Assembly (NCBI GenBank): GCA_036526195.1
Contig: DATCYZ010000092.1
Location: 1-14,576, forward strand
Origin: DATCYZ01 sp036526195
GTDB taxonomy: Bacteria > Pseudomonadota > Gammaproteobacteria > Burkholderiales > SG8-39
Reading direction: 5' to 3'
DNA length: 14,576 nt
Shown in pieces: positions 7,182 to 13,582 of the stretch; the first letter of the stretch is position 1; every line of letters begins with the position of its first letter. A model generated the notes under the pieces. That model did not search any database, had not been told where the DNA came from, and worked only from the letters and a program-made list of their open reading frames with translations. A program made the translations under genes and the position numbers.

Positions 7182-7954
7182 GCGCGCCCGCGGCCCCGGG
7201 CGGCGCCGGCGCGCGCCTGCGCATCGTCACGCTCAACATCCACAAGGGCGTGTCGCAGTTCAACCGTCGCATGGTGATCCACGAGTTGCGCGACGGGCTG
7301 CGTGCGCTCGACGCCGACCTGGTCTTCCTGCAGGAAGTGCAGGGCCTGAACACCCGCCACGCCCTGCGCTTCGCCAGCTGGCCGAGCGCGCCGCAGCACG
7401 AGTTCCTCGCCGAGGCGCACTGGCAGTCCGCCTACGGGCGCAACGCCGTCTACGACCACGGACACCACGGCAATGCGATCCTGTCGCGCCTGCCGATCGT
7501 TTCCACCACCAACGAGGACGTCTCCGACCACCGCTTCGAGCGCCGCGGCCTGCTCCATTGCGTGGTCTCGGTGCCGGGCTGGCGGCGCAACCTGCATTGC
7601 CTGTGCGTGCACCTTTCGCTGCACGAGCGCGGCCGCCGCCAGCAACTCGAGGCCATCCGCCAGCGCATCGAGGCGCTGATCGAACGTCGCCTGCCGGTGA
7701 TCGTGGCCGGCGACTTCAATGACTGGCGACAGCGTGCCACGGCCATCCTGCAGCACGGCCTCGGCATGACCGAGGCCTCGGTGGCCCTGCACGGCCGTGC
7801 CGCGCGCACCTTTCCCAGCCTGCTGCCGTTCCTGCGCCTGGACCGGATCTATGTGCACGGCTTCAAGGTTGCCGAGGCCCGAGTGCACCGCGGGGCGCCC
7901 TGGTCGATGCTGTCGGACCATCTCGCCGTCAGCGCGGACCTGCGCCGGGCGTGA
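7178..7954 (+). CDS. Endonuclease/exonuclease/phosphatase family protein, YbhP type
   Basis: The protein belongs to the metal-dependent endonuclease/exonuclease/phosphatase (EEP) superfamily. Motifs in order, numbered from CTG 7178, are TLNIHKG (Asn20), FLQEV (Glu53), GNAILSRLPI, HLSLHERGRRQQL, GDFNDW near 183, and the C-terminal SDHLAVSADL with the catalytic His. No ATG, GTG or TTG in frame lies upstream of the TLNIHKG motif within a plausible distance, and the first one downstream would delete it. The best start is the CTG at 7178, which overlaps the preceding stop as CTGA and follows GGACGGGG. A CTG at 7217 is the alternative. In E. coli the relative ybhP sits directly before clsB, as here, hinting at phospholipid metabolism. 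Family is certain; substrate and start are not. Confidence 0.85.
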   Translation: MSAPAAPGGAGARLRIVTLNIHKGVSQFNRRMVIHELRDGLRALDADLVFLQEVQGLNTRHALRFASWPSAPQHEFLAEAHWQSAYGRNAVYDHGHHGNAILSRLPIVSTTNEDVSDHRFERRGLLHCVVSVPGWRRNLHCLCVHLSLHERGRRQQLEAIRQRIEALIERRLPVIVAGDFNDWRQRATAILQHGLGMTEASVALHGRAARTFPSLLPFLRLDRIYVHGFKVAEARVHRGAPWSMLSDHLAVSADLRRA

Positions 7955-7969
7955 TCCCGCGCTGAGGCC

Positions 7970-9115
7970 ATGGAGACGCGCGACGGCAACCGCCTGACCC
8001 TGCTCGCCAATGGCGGGGCGTACTTCCCGGCGCTGATCGCCGCCTTCGACGCGGCGCGGCGCGAGATCTTCCTCGAGTCCTACCTGTTCGCCGACGATGC
8101 CAGCGGCGGGGCGGTGGCCGCGGCGCTGGGCCGCGCGGCGTCGCGCGGCGTCGCGGTGCACCTGTTGATCGACGGTTTCGGCGCGCGAGACCTGCCGGAC
8201 GCGCTGCGCGAGCGCCTGCTGCGCGCAGGCGTCGAGGTGCTGGTGTTCAGGCCGCTGCGCGGCTGGTGGCCGTTCGCGCGCGGTCGGCTGCGGCGCATGC
8301 ACCGCAAGCTGGCCTGCGTCGACAGCCAGGTCGCCTTTGTCGGCGGCATCAACGTGATCGACGATTTCGACGCGCCGGGCCAGGTGCCGCGGCATGACTA
8401 TGCGGTGCGCATCGAGGGCCCGGTCACGACGCAGGTGCGCTCGGCCGCCGCGGCGCTCTGGTCGCGGGTCTTCAGGTCGCGAACCCGGCGACGCTGGACC
8501 GACCCCGGCGCGGCGCCCGCGGCGCCGGCCGGCCGGCAGCGCGCGGCGCTGGTGGTGCGCGACAACCTGCGCCATCGCGACGACATCGAGAAGGCCTACC
8601 TCGATTGCATCGAATCGGCGCGCGAGGAGGTCGTGATCGCCTGCGCCTACTTCTTTCCGGGGCGGCGCTTCCGGCGTGCGCTCATCGAGGCGTCGGCGCG
8701 CGGCGTGCGCGTGGTGCTGCTGCTGCAGGGGCGCGTCGAGTACCTGCTCCTGCACTACGCGTCGCGCGCGCTCTACGGCTCCCTGCTGGAGGCGGGCATC
8801 GAGATCCACGAGTACCACCTGGGCTTCCTGCACGCGAAGGTCGCGGTGTTCGACGGCCGGCAGGCGAGCGTCGGCTCCTCCAACATCGACCCGTTCAGCC
8901 TGCTGCTGGCGCAGGAGGCAAACGTCTTCGTCGACGATGCGCGTTTTGCGGAACAGTTGCGCGACGGACTGCATGCGGCGATGCGCGACGGGGCGCGCCT
9001 GGTGCCGCCGCAGGCCTGGAGCCGGCGCCCGCGCCTGCAGCGCCTGCGCATCTGGCTGGGGTACGGGCTCGCCCGCTTCGGCCTCGCCTTCTACGGCTTC
9101 GAACGCTGGCACTGA
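7970..9115 (+). CDS. clsB: Cardiolipin synthase ClsB-type, phospholipase D family
   Basis: This membrane-associated phospholipase D superfamily enzyme probably makes cardiolipin, or phosphatidylglycerol, by phosphatidyl transfer. The 381-residue product has two HKD motifs. The first is HRKLACVD (His111, Lys113, Asp118) followed by VAFVGGINV; the second is HAKVAVFD (His288, Lys290, Asp295) followed by SVGSSNIDPFS. It lacks the two N-terminal membrane helices of ClsA and so matches the shorter ClsB class. Basic clusters (PFARGRLRR, RSRTRRR, and the C-terminal WSRRPRLQRLRIW) could bind acidic phospholipids. The ATG is 15 bases after the EEP gene; the pair matches E. coli ybhP-clsB. It is the last gene of the run and ends 11 bases before the large palindrome. 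Confidence 0.9.
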   Translation: METRDGNRLTLLANGGAYFPALIAAFDAARREIFLESYLFADDASGGAVAAALGRAASRGVAVHLLIDGFGARDLPDALRERLLRAGVEVLVFRPLRGWWPFARGRLRRMHRKLACVDSQVAFVGGINVIDDFDAPGQVPRHDYAVRIEGPVTTQVRSAAAALWSRVFRSRTRRRWTDPGAAPAAPAGRQRAALVVRDNLRHRDDIEKAYLDCIESAREEVVIACAYFFPGRRFRRALIEASARGVRVVLLLQGRVEYLLLHYASRALYGSLLEAGIEIHEYHLGFLHAKVAVFDGRQASVGSSNIDPFSLLLAQEANVFVDDARFAEQLRDGLHAAMRDGARLVPPQAWSRRPRLQRLRIWLGYGLARFGLAFYGFERWH

Positions 9116-9126
9116 GCCCGGTCGGG

Positions 9127-9180
9127 CGCCGGCCCCGGCCTTATGGTAACATATAAGTTACTATAAGGCCGGGGCCGGCG
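9127..9180. terminator. 54-bp near-perfect inverted repeat, probable bidirectional terminator
   Basis: Two 24-base arms (9127-9150 and 9157-9180) flank the loop ATATAA. They pair at every position except one G/T. The outer 14 bases are pure G/C (CGCCGGCCCCGGCC) and the inner ten are A/T-rich (TTATGGTAAC). It lies between the convergent clsB and ligase-hydrolase genes, where a two-way terminator is expected. However, no T-run follows the stem on either strand, so it is not a textbook intrinsic terminator. The TAG stop of the minus-strand gene lies inside the right arm. Confidence 0.55.
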
Positions 9181-11047
9181 TGCCGCCGCGGTCTGCGAGC
9201 CGCGCCTGCACGTAGCCGGTGATGGCTGCGAGCACCGCGCGGCGCGCCTGCAGGTGGGGGTAATGCCCGCACCCCGGCAGGCGAACCGCCTCGACGCCCG
9301 GCCGGATCAGCGCCGCGAGGTGCGCGAGTTGCGCCGCCGTGAAGAACTCGTCGTCCTCGCCCTGGATCGCGAGCACCGGGCATTGCACGCCCGCCACGCG
9401 CGGTTCGAGGCCCCAGCCGCTGCCGGCTTCGCCCGCGGTCCAGACCTCGACCAGGCGCTCGAAGAGCAGGTCGGTCTTCTCGCCGTGGTAGCGGCGCAGG
9501 CGGGCGCGCAGGTCGCCGGTGCGGAAATCGGCGATCTGCGAAGCGATCTCGGTGAGCGTCTTGGCCTCCCGGTACAGGTGCGGCGCGAGCACGATGAGCC
9601 CGCGCACCCGTTCCGGATGCCGGCCGGCGTGGGCCAGCGAGATCGCGGCGCCGTCCGAATGGCCGATGAGGATCGCCTCGCGGATGCCGGCCGCGGCCAG
9701 CACCTCGGGCAGCGCGTCCGCCTCGCGGGCGAGGTAATCGTGCGCATGCGGTGGCACCAGCGCGCCGGAATCCCCCGAGCCCCAGCGGTCGTAGAGAAAG
9801 GCGCCGCAGCCGGTGGCCTGCGCGAGGCGCTCCGGCACGTCGCGCCACAGCCGCGCGCAGCCCAGCGCATCGTGCAGGAAGACGAGGGTCGGCGCGGTCT
9901 CCGGGCGCGCCCCGCGCCAGTGCGCGCGCAGCGTCCGGCCGGCCGCCTGCAGCGTCACCTGCGCGAGCGCGGCTTCGACGAGGGCGCGGAAATCCGCCGC
10001 CGTGAGCCCGACCGCGTCGCATCGGGTCCGGGCGAAGAACGCGTCGACGGCCTCCCCCGCCGCGTCCACGCTGCGCCCGCGCAGGTCGGCTTCCAGGTCA
10101 TAGATCGCCCGCGGCGGCGTGAGGAAGAAATCCCCGGTGATGAGCGCCTCGCGGATGCGCCCGCGCGCCGGCCCCTCGAGGCGCAGGTCCGCGCGCAGCG
10201 CGCCGCCGCGGCGCTGCAGCGTCGCCGACACCAGCATCGCGTCGGTTTCCGGCGCGTCGAGCGCGCCGACGAAGGCATCGGTGCCGATCTCCTCGTCGTG
10301 CAGGCGCGTGGCGAGCGCTTCCTCCTCGGGCGCGGTCGCGCCCGCGTGCGGCGCCAGGCCGAGATGCGTGGCGAAGGCCTTGACCAGCGCCGCCTTGACG
10401 ACCTCGAGCGGCGGCACCGCGCCGAGCACCTCGCGCACCGTGATCACGCGGCGGCGCGCGTCGTCGAGGTCGCGCTTGGCGAGCTTCTCGACGGGCACCT
10501 TGAGCGCAGCGATCATGCGCTCGGCGTCGAAATCGAGCAGCAGCGTGCCCTGGTAGAACAGGGTGTTGCCGTCGATAAAGCCGCCGGTGCCGCTGATCTT
10601 GCGGCCGTCGACCTCGATGTCGTTGCGCGGACGAAATGCCGCCGGGATGCCGAGCGCGCGCAGGCCTTCGGCCGCCGCGGTGCACAGGCGCGCGGCGATG
10701 CTCGCCAGGTCGACCGTGCCGAGCGCGCGCCGTTCGAGGACCAGTTCCCAGCCGATCTGGCCCTCGTCGAGGTACAGGCCGCCGCCGCCGGTGATGCGTC
10801 GCGCGACCTCGATGCCCTGGTCGCGGCAGTACTGCAGGCGCACCTCGTGGCCGAGGATCTGGTGCAGGCCGATCAGCGCGGACGGGCGAAAGCGCAGGAA
10901 ACGGATGGTGTCGGGGATGCGCCCGGCATTGCGCAGTTCGATCAGCGCCTGGTCGAACGCGATGTTCTCGCGCGCGCCGCGAATGCCGGTGTCGATCACC
11001 CGCACCGGACGCAGCGCACCGTCTTGCGTCACCGGTGTCGCGGGCAT
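9161..11047 (-). CDS. Lipoate-protein ligase fused to an alpha/beta-hydrolase
   Basis: The 628-residue protein has two enzyme parts in one continuous frame. Residues about 15-360 form a complete lipoate-protein ligase, which activates lipoate with ATP and attaches it to a lysine of an acceptor protein. It shows ARRITGGGGLYLDEGQIGWEL (82-102), RNDIEVDGRKISGTGG (141-156) with Lys150 as the expected key lysine, and an accessory C-terminal domain (LHDEEIGTDAF; LEGPARGRIREALITGDFF). Residues about 364-620 form an alpha/beta-hydrolase: FLHDALG oxyanion region (390-396), nucleophile elbow GHSDG (Ser464), Asp565/566 in QGEDDEFF and His595 in GCGHYPH. The usual GGGAV(Y/F)HD of LplA is GGGGLYLD here. 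The ATG at 11047 has no strong ribosome site. The hydrolase substrate is unknown; no lipoyl acceptor gene is nearby. Confidence 0.85.
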   Translation of the reverse strand: MPATPVTQDGALRPVRVIDTGIRGARENIAFDQALIELRNAGRIPDTIRFLRFRPSALIGLHQILGHEVRLQYCRDQGIEVARRITGGGGLYLDEGQIGWELVLERRALGTVDLASIAARLCTAAAEGLRALGIPAAFRPRNDIEVDGRKISGTGGFIDGNTLFYQGTLLLDFDAERMIAALKVPVEKLAKRDLDDARRRVITVREVLGAVPPLEVVKAALVKAFATHLGLAPHAGATAPEEEALATRLHDEEIGTDAFVGALDAPETDAMLVSATLQRRGGALRADLRLEGPARGRIREALITGDFFLTPPRAIYDLEADLRGRSVDAAGEAVDAFFARTRCDAVGLTAADFRALVEAALAQVTLQAAGRTLRAHWRGARPETAPTLVFLHDALGCARLWRDVPERLAQATGCGAFLYDRWGSGDSGALVPPHAHDYLAREADALPEVLAAAGIREAILIGHSDGAAISLAHAGRHPERVRGLIVLAPHLYREAKTLTEIASQIADFRTGDLRARLRRYHGEKTDLLFERLVEVWTAGEAGSGWGLEPRVAGVQCPVLAIQGEDDEFFTAAQLAHLAALIRPGVEAVRLPGCGHYPHLQARRAVLAAITGYVQARLADRGGTPAPAL

Positions 11048-11066
11048 AGGCCGTGAAGGCGCAGGC

Positions 11067-11072
11067 TAGAAT
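11067..11072 (+). promoter_or_regulatory. Possible -10 element for the EAL-domain gene
   Basis: TAGAAT lies 18-23 bases before the ATG of the EAL gene, in the 42-base gap between two divergent genes. No good -35 hexamer is visible at the right spacing. The promoter of the ligase-hydrolase must also lie here or inside the start of the EAL gene. Confidence 0.3.
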
Positions 11073-11089
11073 AGGAAAAGAGCATTGCC

Positions 11090-11923
11090 ATGGCGAACGA
11101 TACCAAGCCCACGACCGAGGAAGAGACGTCCGCGCTCCTGGAACTCGCCGGGAACGAGCTTGCGGGCTGGAGTGATCCGGTGGCACGCCTGCGGCAGGCG
11201 CTCGACCAGGACGAGCTCCGGCTGTTCTGCCAGCCGATCGTCGCCTTGCGTCCGGGCGAACCGTACCTGATGGCCGAGATTCTCGTGCGCCTGCTCGAGG
11301 AAGAGGTGGCCCATCTGCCGCCCGGGGATTTCCTGCCGGTGTTCGAGCATTTCGGCATGATGCCGAAGCTCGATCGCTGGGTGGTCGCGAAGGCCTGCGC
11401 GCTGCTGGCGCGCAACCACACCTCGGGGTTCCGGCACCTCGGCATCAATCTCGCGAGCCAGACGCTGCGCGACGCGGCCATGCCGAATTTCATCGCGCGC
11501 ACGCTCGAACAGTTCACGGTGCCGCCGAATGCCCTGTGCTTCGAGATCGACGAGCGCGACGTGCTCGGACAGCCGGGCCCGGCCACGGCGTTTGCCGCGC
11601 AGGTGCGCAAGCTCGGCTGCCGGGTCGCGATCGACGCCTTCGGTCATCGCGCGGTGTCGTTCGCGCCGCTGAAGGCGCTGCAGGTGGATTTCCTCAAGGT
11701 CGATGGCGCGATCACGCGCAACCTGCTGCGCGGCGAGGTCGCGCAACGCAAGATGCAGGCGATCGTGCGCGTGGGCGAGGCGATCGGCTTCGGGGTGATC
11801 GCCGAGTTCGTTGAGGATGCCGAGATCATCGAGCGCCTGCGCGCGCTCGGGGTCGGCTACGCACAGGGATTCGGCATCGCGCGCCCGGCGCCGCTCGGCG
11901 ACGCGCGAAGCGTGCCCGATTGA
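11090..11923 (+). CDS. Stand-alone EAL-domain protein (c-di-GMP phosphodiesterase fold), possibly degenerate
   Basis: The 277-residue soluble protein has only one recognisable domain, an EAL fold over about residues 30-268, with no GGDEF, PAS or membrane part. EAL enzymes hydrolyse cyclic di-GMP. Most catalytic positions are kept: ExLxR as EILVR (Glu63, Arg67), Asn120 in INLAS, Glu152 in FEIDE, Asp182, Lys203 in FLKVDG, Glu239 in AEFVE and Gln259 in YAQGF. The metal-binding DDFG motif reads DAFG (Asp182-Ala183), and the following loop-6 segment GHRAVSFAPL departs from the usual GTGYSSL. Activity is therefore doubtful; it may be a weak enzyme or a c-di-GMP-binding regulator. The ATG has AGGA about 13 bases upstream. 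It diverges from the ligase-hydrolase and is followed by a gene of unknown function. Confidence 0.85.
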   Translation: MANDTKPTTEEETSALLELAGNELAGWSDPVARLRQALDQDELRLFCQPIVALRPGEPYLMAEILVRLLEEEVAHLPPGDFLPVFEHFGMMPKLDRWVVAKACALLARNHTSGFRHLGINLASQTLRDAAMPNFIARTLEQFTVPPNALCFEIDERDVLGQPGPATAFAAQVRKLGCRVAIDAFGHRAVSFAPLKALQVDFLKVDGAITRNLLRGEVAQRKMQAIVRVGEAIGFGVIAEFVEDAEIIERLRALGVGYAQGFGIARPAPLGDARSVPD

Positions 11924-11977
11924 CCGGGACTCTGCCGGACTCGGCCTGTCGTCCCGGAGGACGCCGCGGGGCGCGCC

Positions 11978-12511
11978 ATGGATGAGCAGGTGCGGCGCGC
12001 GCTGTTGCGCTGGCCGGACGTGCCCGCGGTGTACGGCTGGCTGCGGCTCGACGCGCGCGGCGACTGGCGATTGCGCACCGGCGTCGAAGGGTGCTTCGAA
12101 ACCATCGGCAATGCCACGTTGCGCGAGTTCCTCGCGCGCAACTACGAGAGCGATGCGCGCGGCCGCTGGTATTTCCAGAACGGCCCGCAGCGCGTCTTCG
12201 TGCGCCTTGATTGCACCCCGCTGGTTTACCGCCTCGGACCCGGCGGATTGCAGGACCACTGCGGACGCGACGCCGGGGCCCTCTCGCAGGGCTGGCTGGA
12301 CGATGCGGGCGGCCTGGTGCTGCGCGCCGCGCGCGGCGTCGGCCTGCTCGATGACCGCGACCTGGAAGCGGCCTCGCGCACGCTGCTCGGAGGGGGGGAT
12401 GCGGGGGCGCCGTGGCTGGCACCGGCGCCGGGCGTGCGCTTTCCGCTCGGATCCATCCGTCGCGCCGAACTGGCGGCGCGATTCGGCTTCGACCCCGACC
12501 CGGGCCCCTGA
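11978..12511 (+). CDS. Conserved proteobacterial protein of unknown function
   Basis: The 177-residue product is soluble, with no signal peptide, membrane segment or known catalytic motif. Segments that look like a conserved family of small proteobacterial proteins are WPDVPAVYGWLRLDARGDWRL (residues 12-32), ATLREFLARNYESDARGRWYFQNGPQRVFVRL (46-77) and the C-terminal IRRAELAARFGF. I recognise the general pattern from betaproteobacterial genomes but cannot recall the family number with confidence. GGAGG lies some 20 bases before the ATG, too far for an ideal ribosome site; the closer GCGGGG may serve. It follows the EAL gene by 54 bases in the same direction and precedes the rpsL promoter. A function cannot be proposed. 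Confidence 0.75.
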   Translation: MDEQVRRALLRWPDVPAVYGWLRLDARGDWRLRTGVEGCFETIGNATLREFLARNYESDARGRWYFQNGPQRVFVRLDCTPLVYRLGPGGLQDHCGRDAGALSQGWLDDAGGLVLRAARGVGLLDDRDLEAASRTLLGGGDAGAPWLAPAPGVRFPLGSIRRAELAARFGFDPDPGP

Positions 12512-12570
12512 GCCGGCCCGGTAGCGGCGTTGCGGCGGTGCGACAAACACCGTCCGGCTTGCATCCAGCC

Positions 12571-12600
12571 TTGACGCTCTTTCCGGAACCTCTTTATAAT
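12571..12600 (+). promoter_or_regulatory. Sigma70-type promoter of rpsL
   Basis: TTGACG (12571-12576) and a perfect TATAAT (12595-12600) are separated by 18 bases. The match is close to consensus and stands out in this GC-rich DNA. Transcription should begin near 12607, giving a leader of about 70 bases before rpsL. A strong promoter suits a ribosomal-protein operon and means rpsL does not depend on the genes upstream. Confidence 0.85.
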
Positions 12601-12618
12601 CCGGCCTCTTTTTTCCAC

Positions 12619-12660
12619 CTGGGCGGCTGCCGGAAAGCTCCGTGGCCGCCCGGTTTGTTT
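12619..12660 (+). terminator. Terminator-like hairpin with T-rich tail in the rpsL leader
   Basis: CTGGGCGGC (12619-12627) pairs with GCCGCCCGG (12645-12653), nine pairs including one G-T. A small internal loop and a second stem CGGA/TCCG (12631-12634 with 12639-12642) sit inside it. TTTGTTT (12654-12660) follows at once. The structure lies after the promoter and 17 bases before the rpsL ATG, so it could act as an attenuator or as structured leader RNA. It cannot simply end the upstream genes' transcripts without also affecting rpsL. Confidence 0.45.
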
Positions 12661-12677
12661 CTGGAATCGACAAAATC

Positions 12678-13055
12678 ATGCCTACCGTCAATCAGTTGGT
12701 GCGCTTCGGCAGGGCTGCAAAGCCTGTCAAATCCAAGGTTCCGGCGCTCGCCGGATCGCCCGCCAAGCGCGGGGTGTGCACGCGTGTGTACACCACGACG
12801 CCGAAGAAGCCGAACTCGGCGCTGCGCAAGGTCGCCAAGGTGCGTCTCACCAACGGCTTTGAGGTGATCGGCTACATCGGCGGCGAAGGCCACAACCTTC
12901 AGGAGCACTCGGTGGTGCTGATCCGCGGCGGCCGCGTCAAGGACCTGCCCGGCGTGCGCTACCACATCGTGCGCGGTTCGCTCGACACGCAAGGCGTGAA
13001 AGACCGCAAGCAGTCCCGTTCCAAGTACGGCGCCAAGCGCCCGAAGGCGGCCTGA
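12678..13055 (+). CDS. rpsL: Ribosomal protein S12
   Basis: S12 is a small-subunit protein at the decoding centre, central to accuracy and the target region for streptomycin resistance. The 125-residue product has the standard sequence from MPTVNQLVRFGR through GVCTRVYTTTPKKPNSALRK, VRLTNGFEVIGYIGGEGHNL and GGRVKDLPGVRYHIVRG to the basic C-terminus KYGAKRPKAA. Lys43 and Lys88, where substitutions give streptomycin resistance, are the sensitive wild-type residues. Asp89, the RimO methylthiolation site, is present. The ATG at 12678 gives the normal family N-terminus; upstream in-frame codons would add unrelated residues. The ribosome site (GGAA, 12663-12666) is weak and lies just after the leader hairpin. 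It is first of the str operon. Confidence 0.98.
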   Translation: MPTVNQLVRFGRAAKPVKSKVPALAGSPAKRGVCTRVYTTTPKKPNSALRKVAKVRLTNGFEVIGYIGGEGHNLQEHSVVLIRGGRVKDLPGVRYHIVRGSLDTQGVKDRKQSRSKYGAKRPKAA

Positions 13056-13095
13056 GTCCCAGGCCCACGCCGCGCAATCATTCCAGAGGCTCCAG

Positions 13096-13566
13096 ATGCC
13101 CCGTCGCCGCGAAGTACCCAAACGCGAGATTCTCCCGGATCCGAAGTTCAACAATCCGGAAGTCACGAAGTTCGTCAACGTGCTGATGACCCGCGGCAAG
13201 AAGTCGGTCGCGGAGCGCATGATCTACGGCGCGCTCGACGTCATCAAGACCAAGTCGGGCAAGGACCCGATCGAGGTCTTCACCCAAGCGGTGCAGAACG
13301 TCAAGCCCGCGGTGGAAGTGAAGAGCCGCCGGGTCGGCGGCGCGAACTACCAGGTGCCGGTCGAGGTTCGCCCGGTGCGGCGCGTGGCGCTCGCCATGCG
13401 CTGGATCCGCGAGGCGGCGCAGAAGCGCGGCGAGAAGTCGATGGTGGTGCGCCTGGCCGGCGAACTGCAGGAAGCGGCCGAGGGCCGTGGCGGCGCAGTG
13501 AAAAAGCGCGAGGAAGTGCATCGCATGGCGGAAGCCAACAAGGCCTTCTCGCATTACCGGTTCTGA
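13096..13566 (+). CDS. rpsG: Ribosomal protein S7
   Basis: S7 nucleates assembly of the 30S head by binding the 3' domain of 16S rRNA and contacts the E-site tRNA. The 156-residue product begins MPRRREVPKREILPDPKF and carries the conserved VEVKSRRVGGANYQVPVEV, ALAMRWIREAA and GRGGAVKKREEVHRMAEA stretches. Its 156-residue length and ending HYRF fit betaproteobacterial S7. AGAGG (13084-13088) is the ribosome site. The gap after rpsL is only 40 bases, shorter than the E. coli rpsL-rpsG gap, where S7 binds its own mRNA to repress translation. I see no clear equivalent of that site. Confidence 0.98.
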   Translation: MPRRREVPKREILPDPKFNNPEVTKFVNVLMTRGKKSVAERMIYGALDVIKTKSGKDPIEVFTQAVQNVKPAVEVKSRRVGGANYQVPVEVRPVRRVALAMRWIREAAQKRGEKSMVVRLAGELQEAAEGRGGAVKKREEVHRMAEANKAFSHYRF

Positions 13567-13570
13567 ACCC

Positions 13571-13574
13571 GAGG
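13571..13574 (+). promoter_or_regulatory. Ribosome site deciding the fusA start
   Basis: GAGG lies only two bases before the ATG at 13577 but eight bases before the GTG at 13583. The spacing favours the GTG, which also yields the usual EF-G N-terminus (MARKTPIERYRNIGI). Confidence 0.6.
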
Positions 13575-13582
13575 ATATGAAC

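Noticed and set aside
6977..9112. A 711-codon open frame on the minus strand opposite the EEP and clsB genes.
   Set aside because: It is antisense to two genes with complete family motifs, and its translation is a His/Arg/Ala/Gln-rich low-complexity string typical of shadow frames in GC-rich DNA.
9254..11056. A 600-codon open frame on the plus strand opposite the ligase-hydrolase.
   Set aside because: Arg/Ala/Gln-rich with no motif, whereas the minus-strand frame carries ligase and hydrolase motifs throughout.
12534..12554. Short stem-loop (CGGTG/CACCG) before the rpsL promoter as a terminator for the upstream gene.
   Set aside because: The stem is only five pairs plus wobble and has no T-run after it; in such GC-rich DNA it is expected by chance.
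11066..12691. A 541-codon minus-strand open frame over the EAL and unknown-function genes.
   Set aside because: Antisense shadow; the plus-strand EAL motifs are clear.
13056..13095. S7 autoregulatory site between rpsL and rpsG.
   Set aside because: The 40-base gap is too short for the E. coli-type structure and I see no matching stem.
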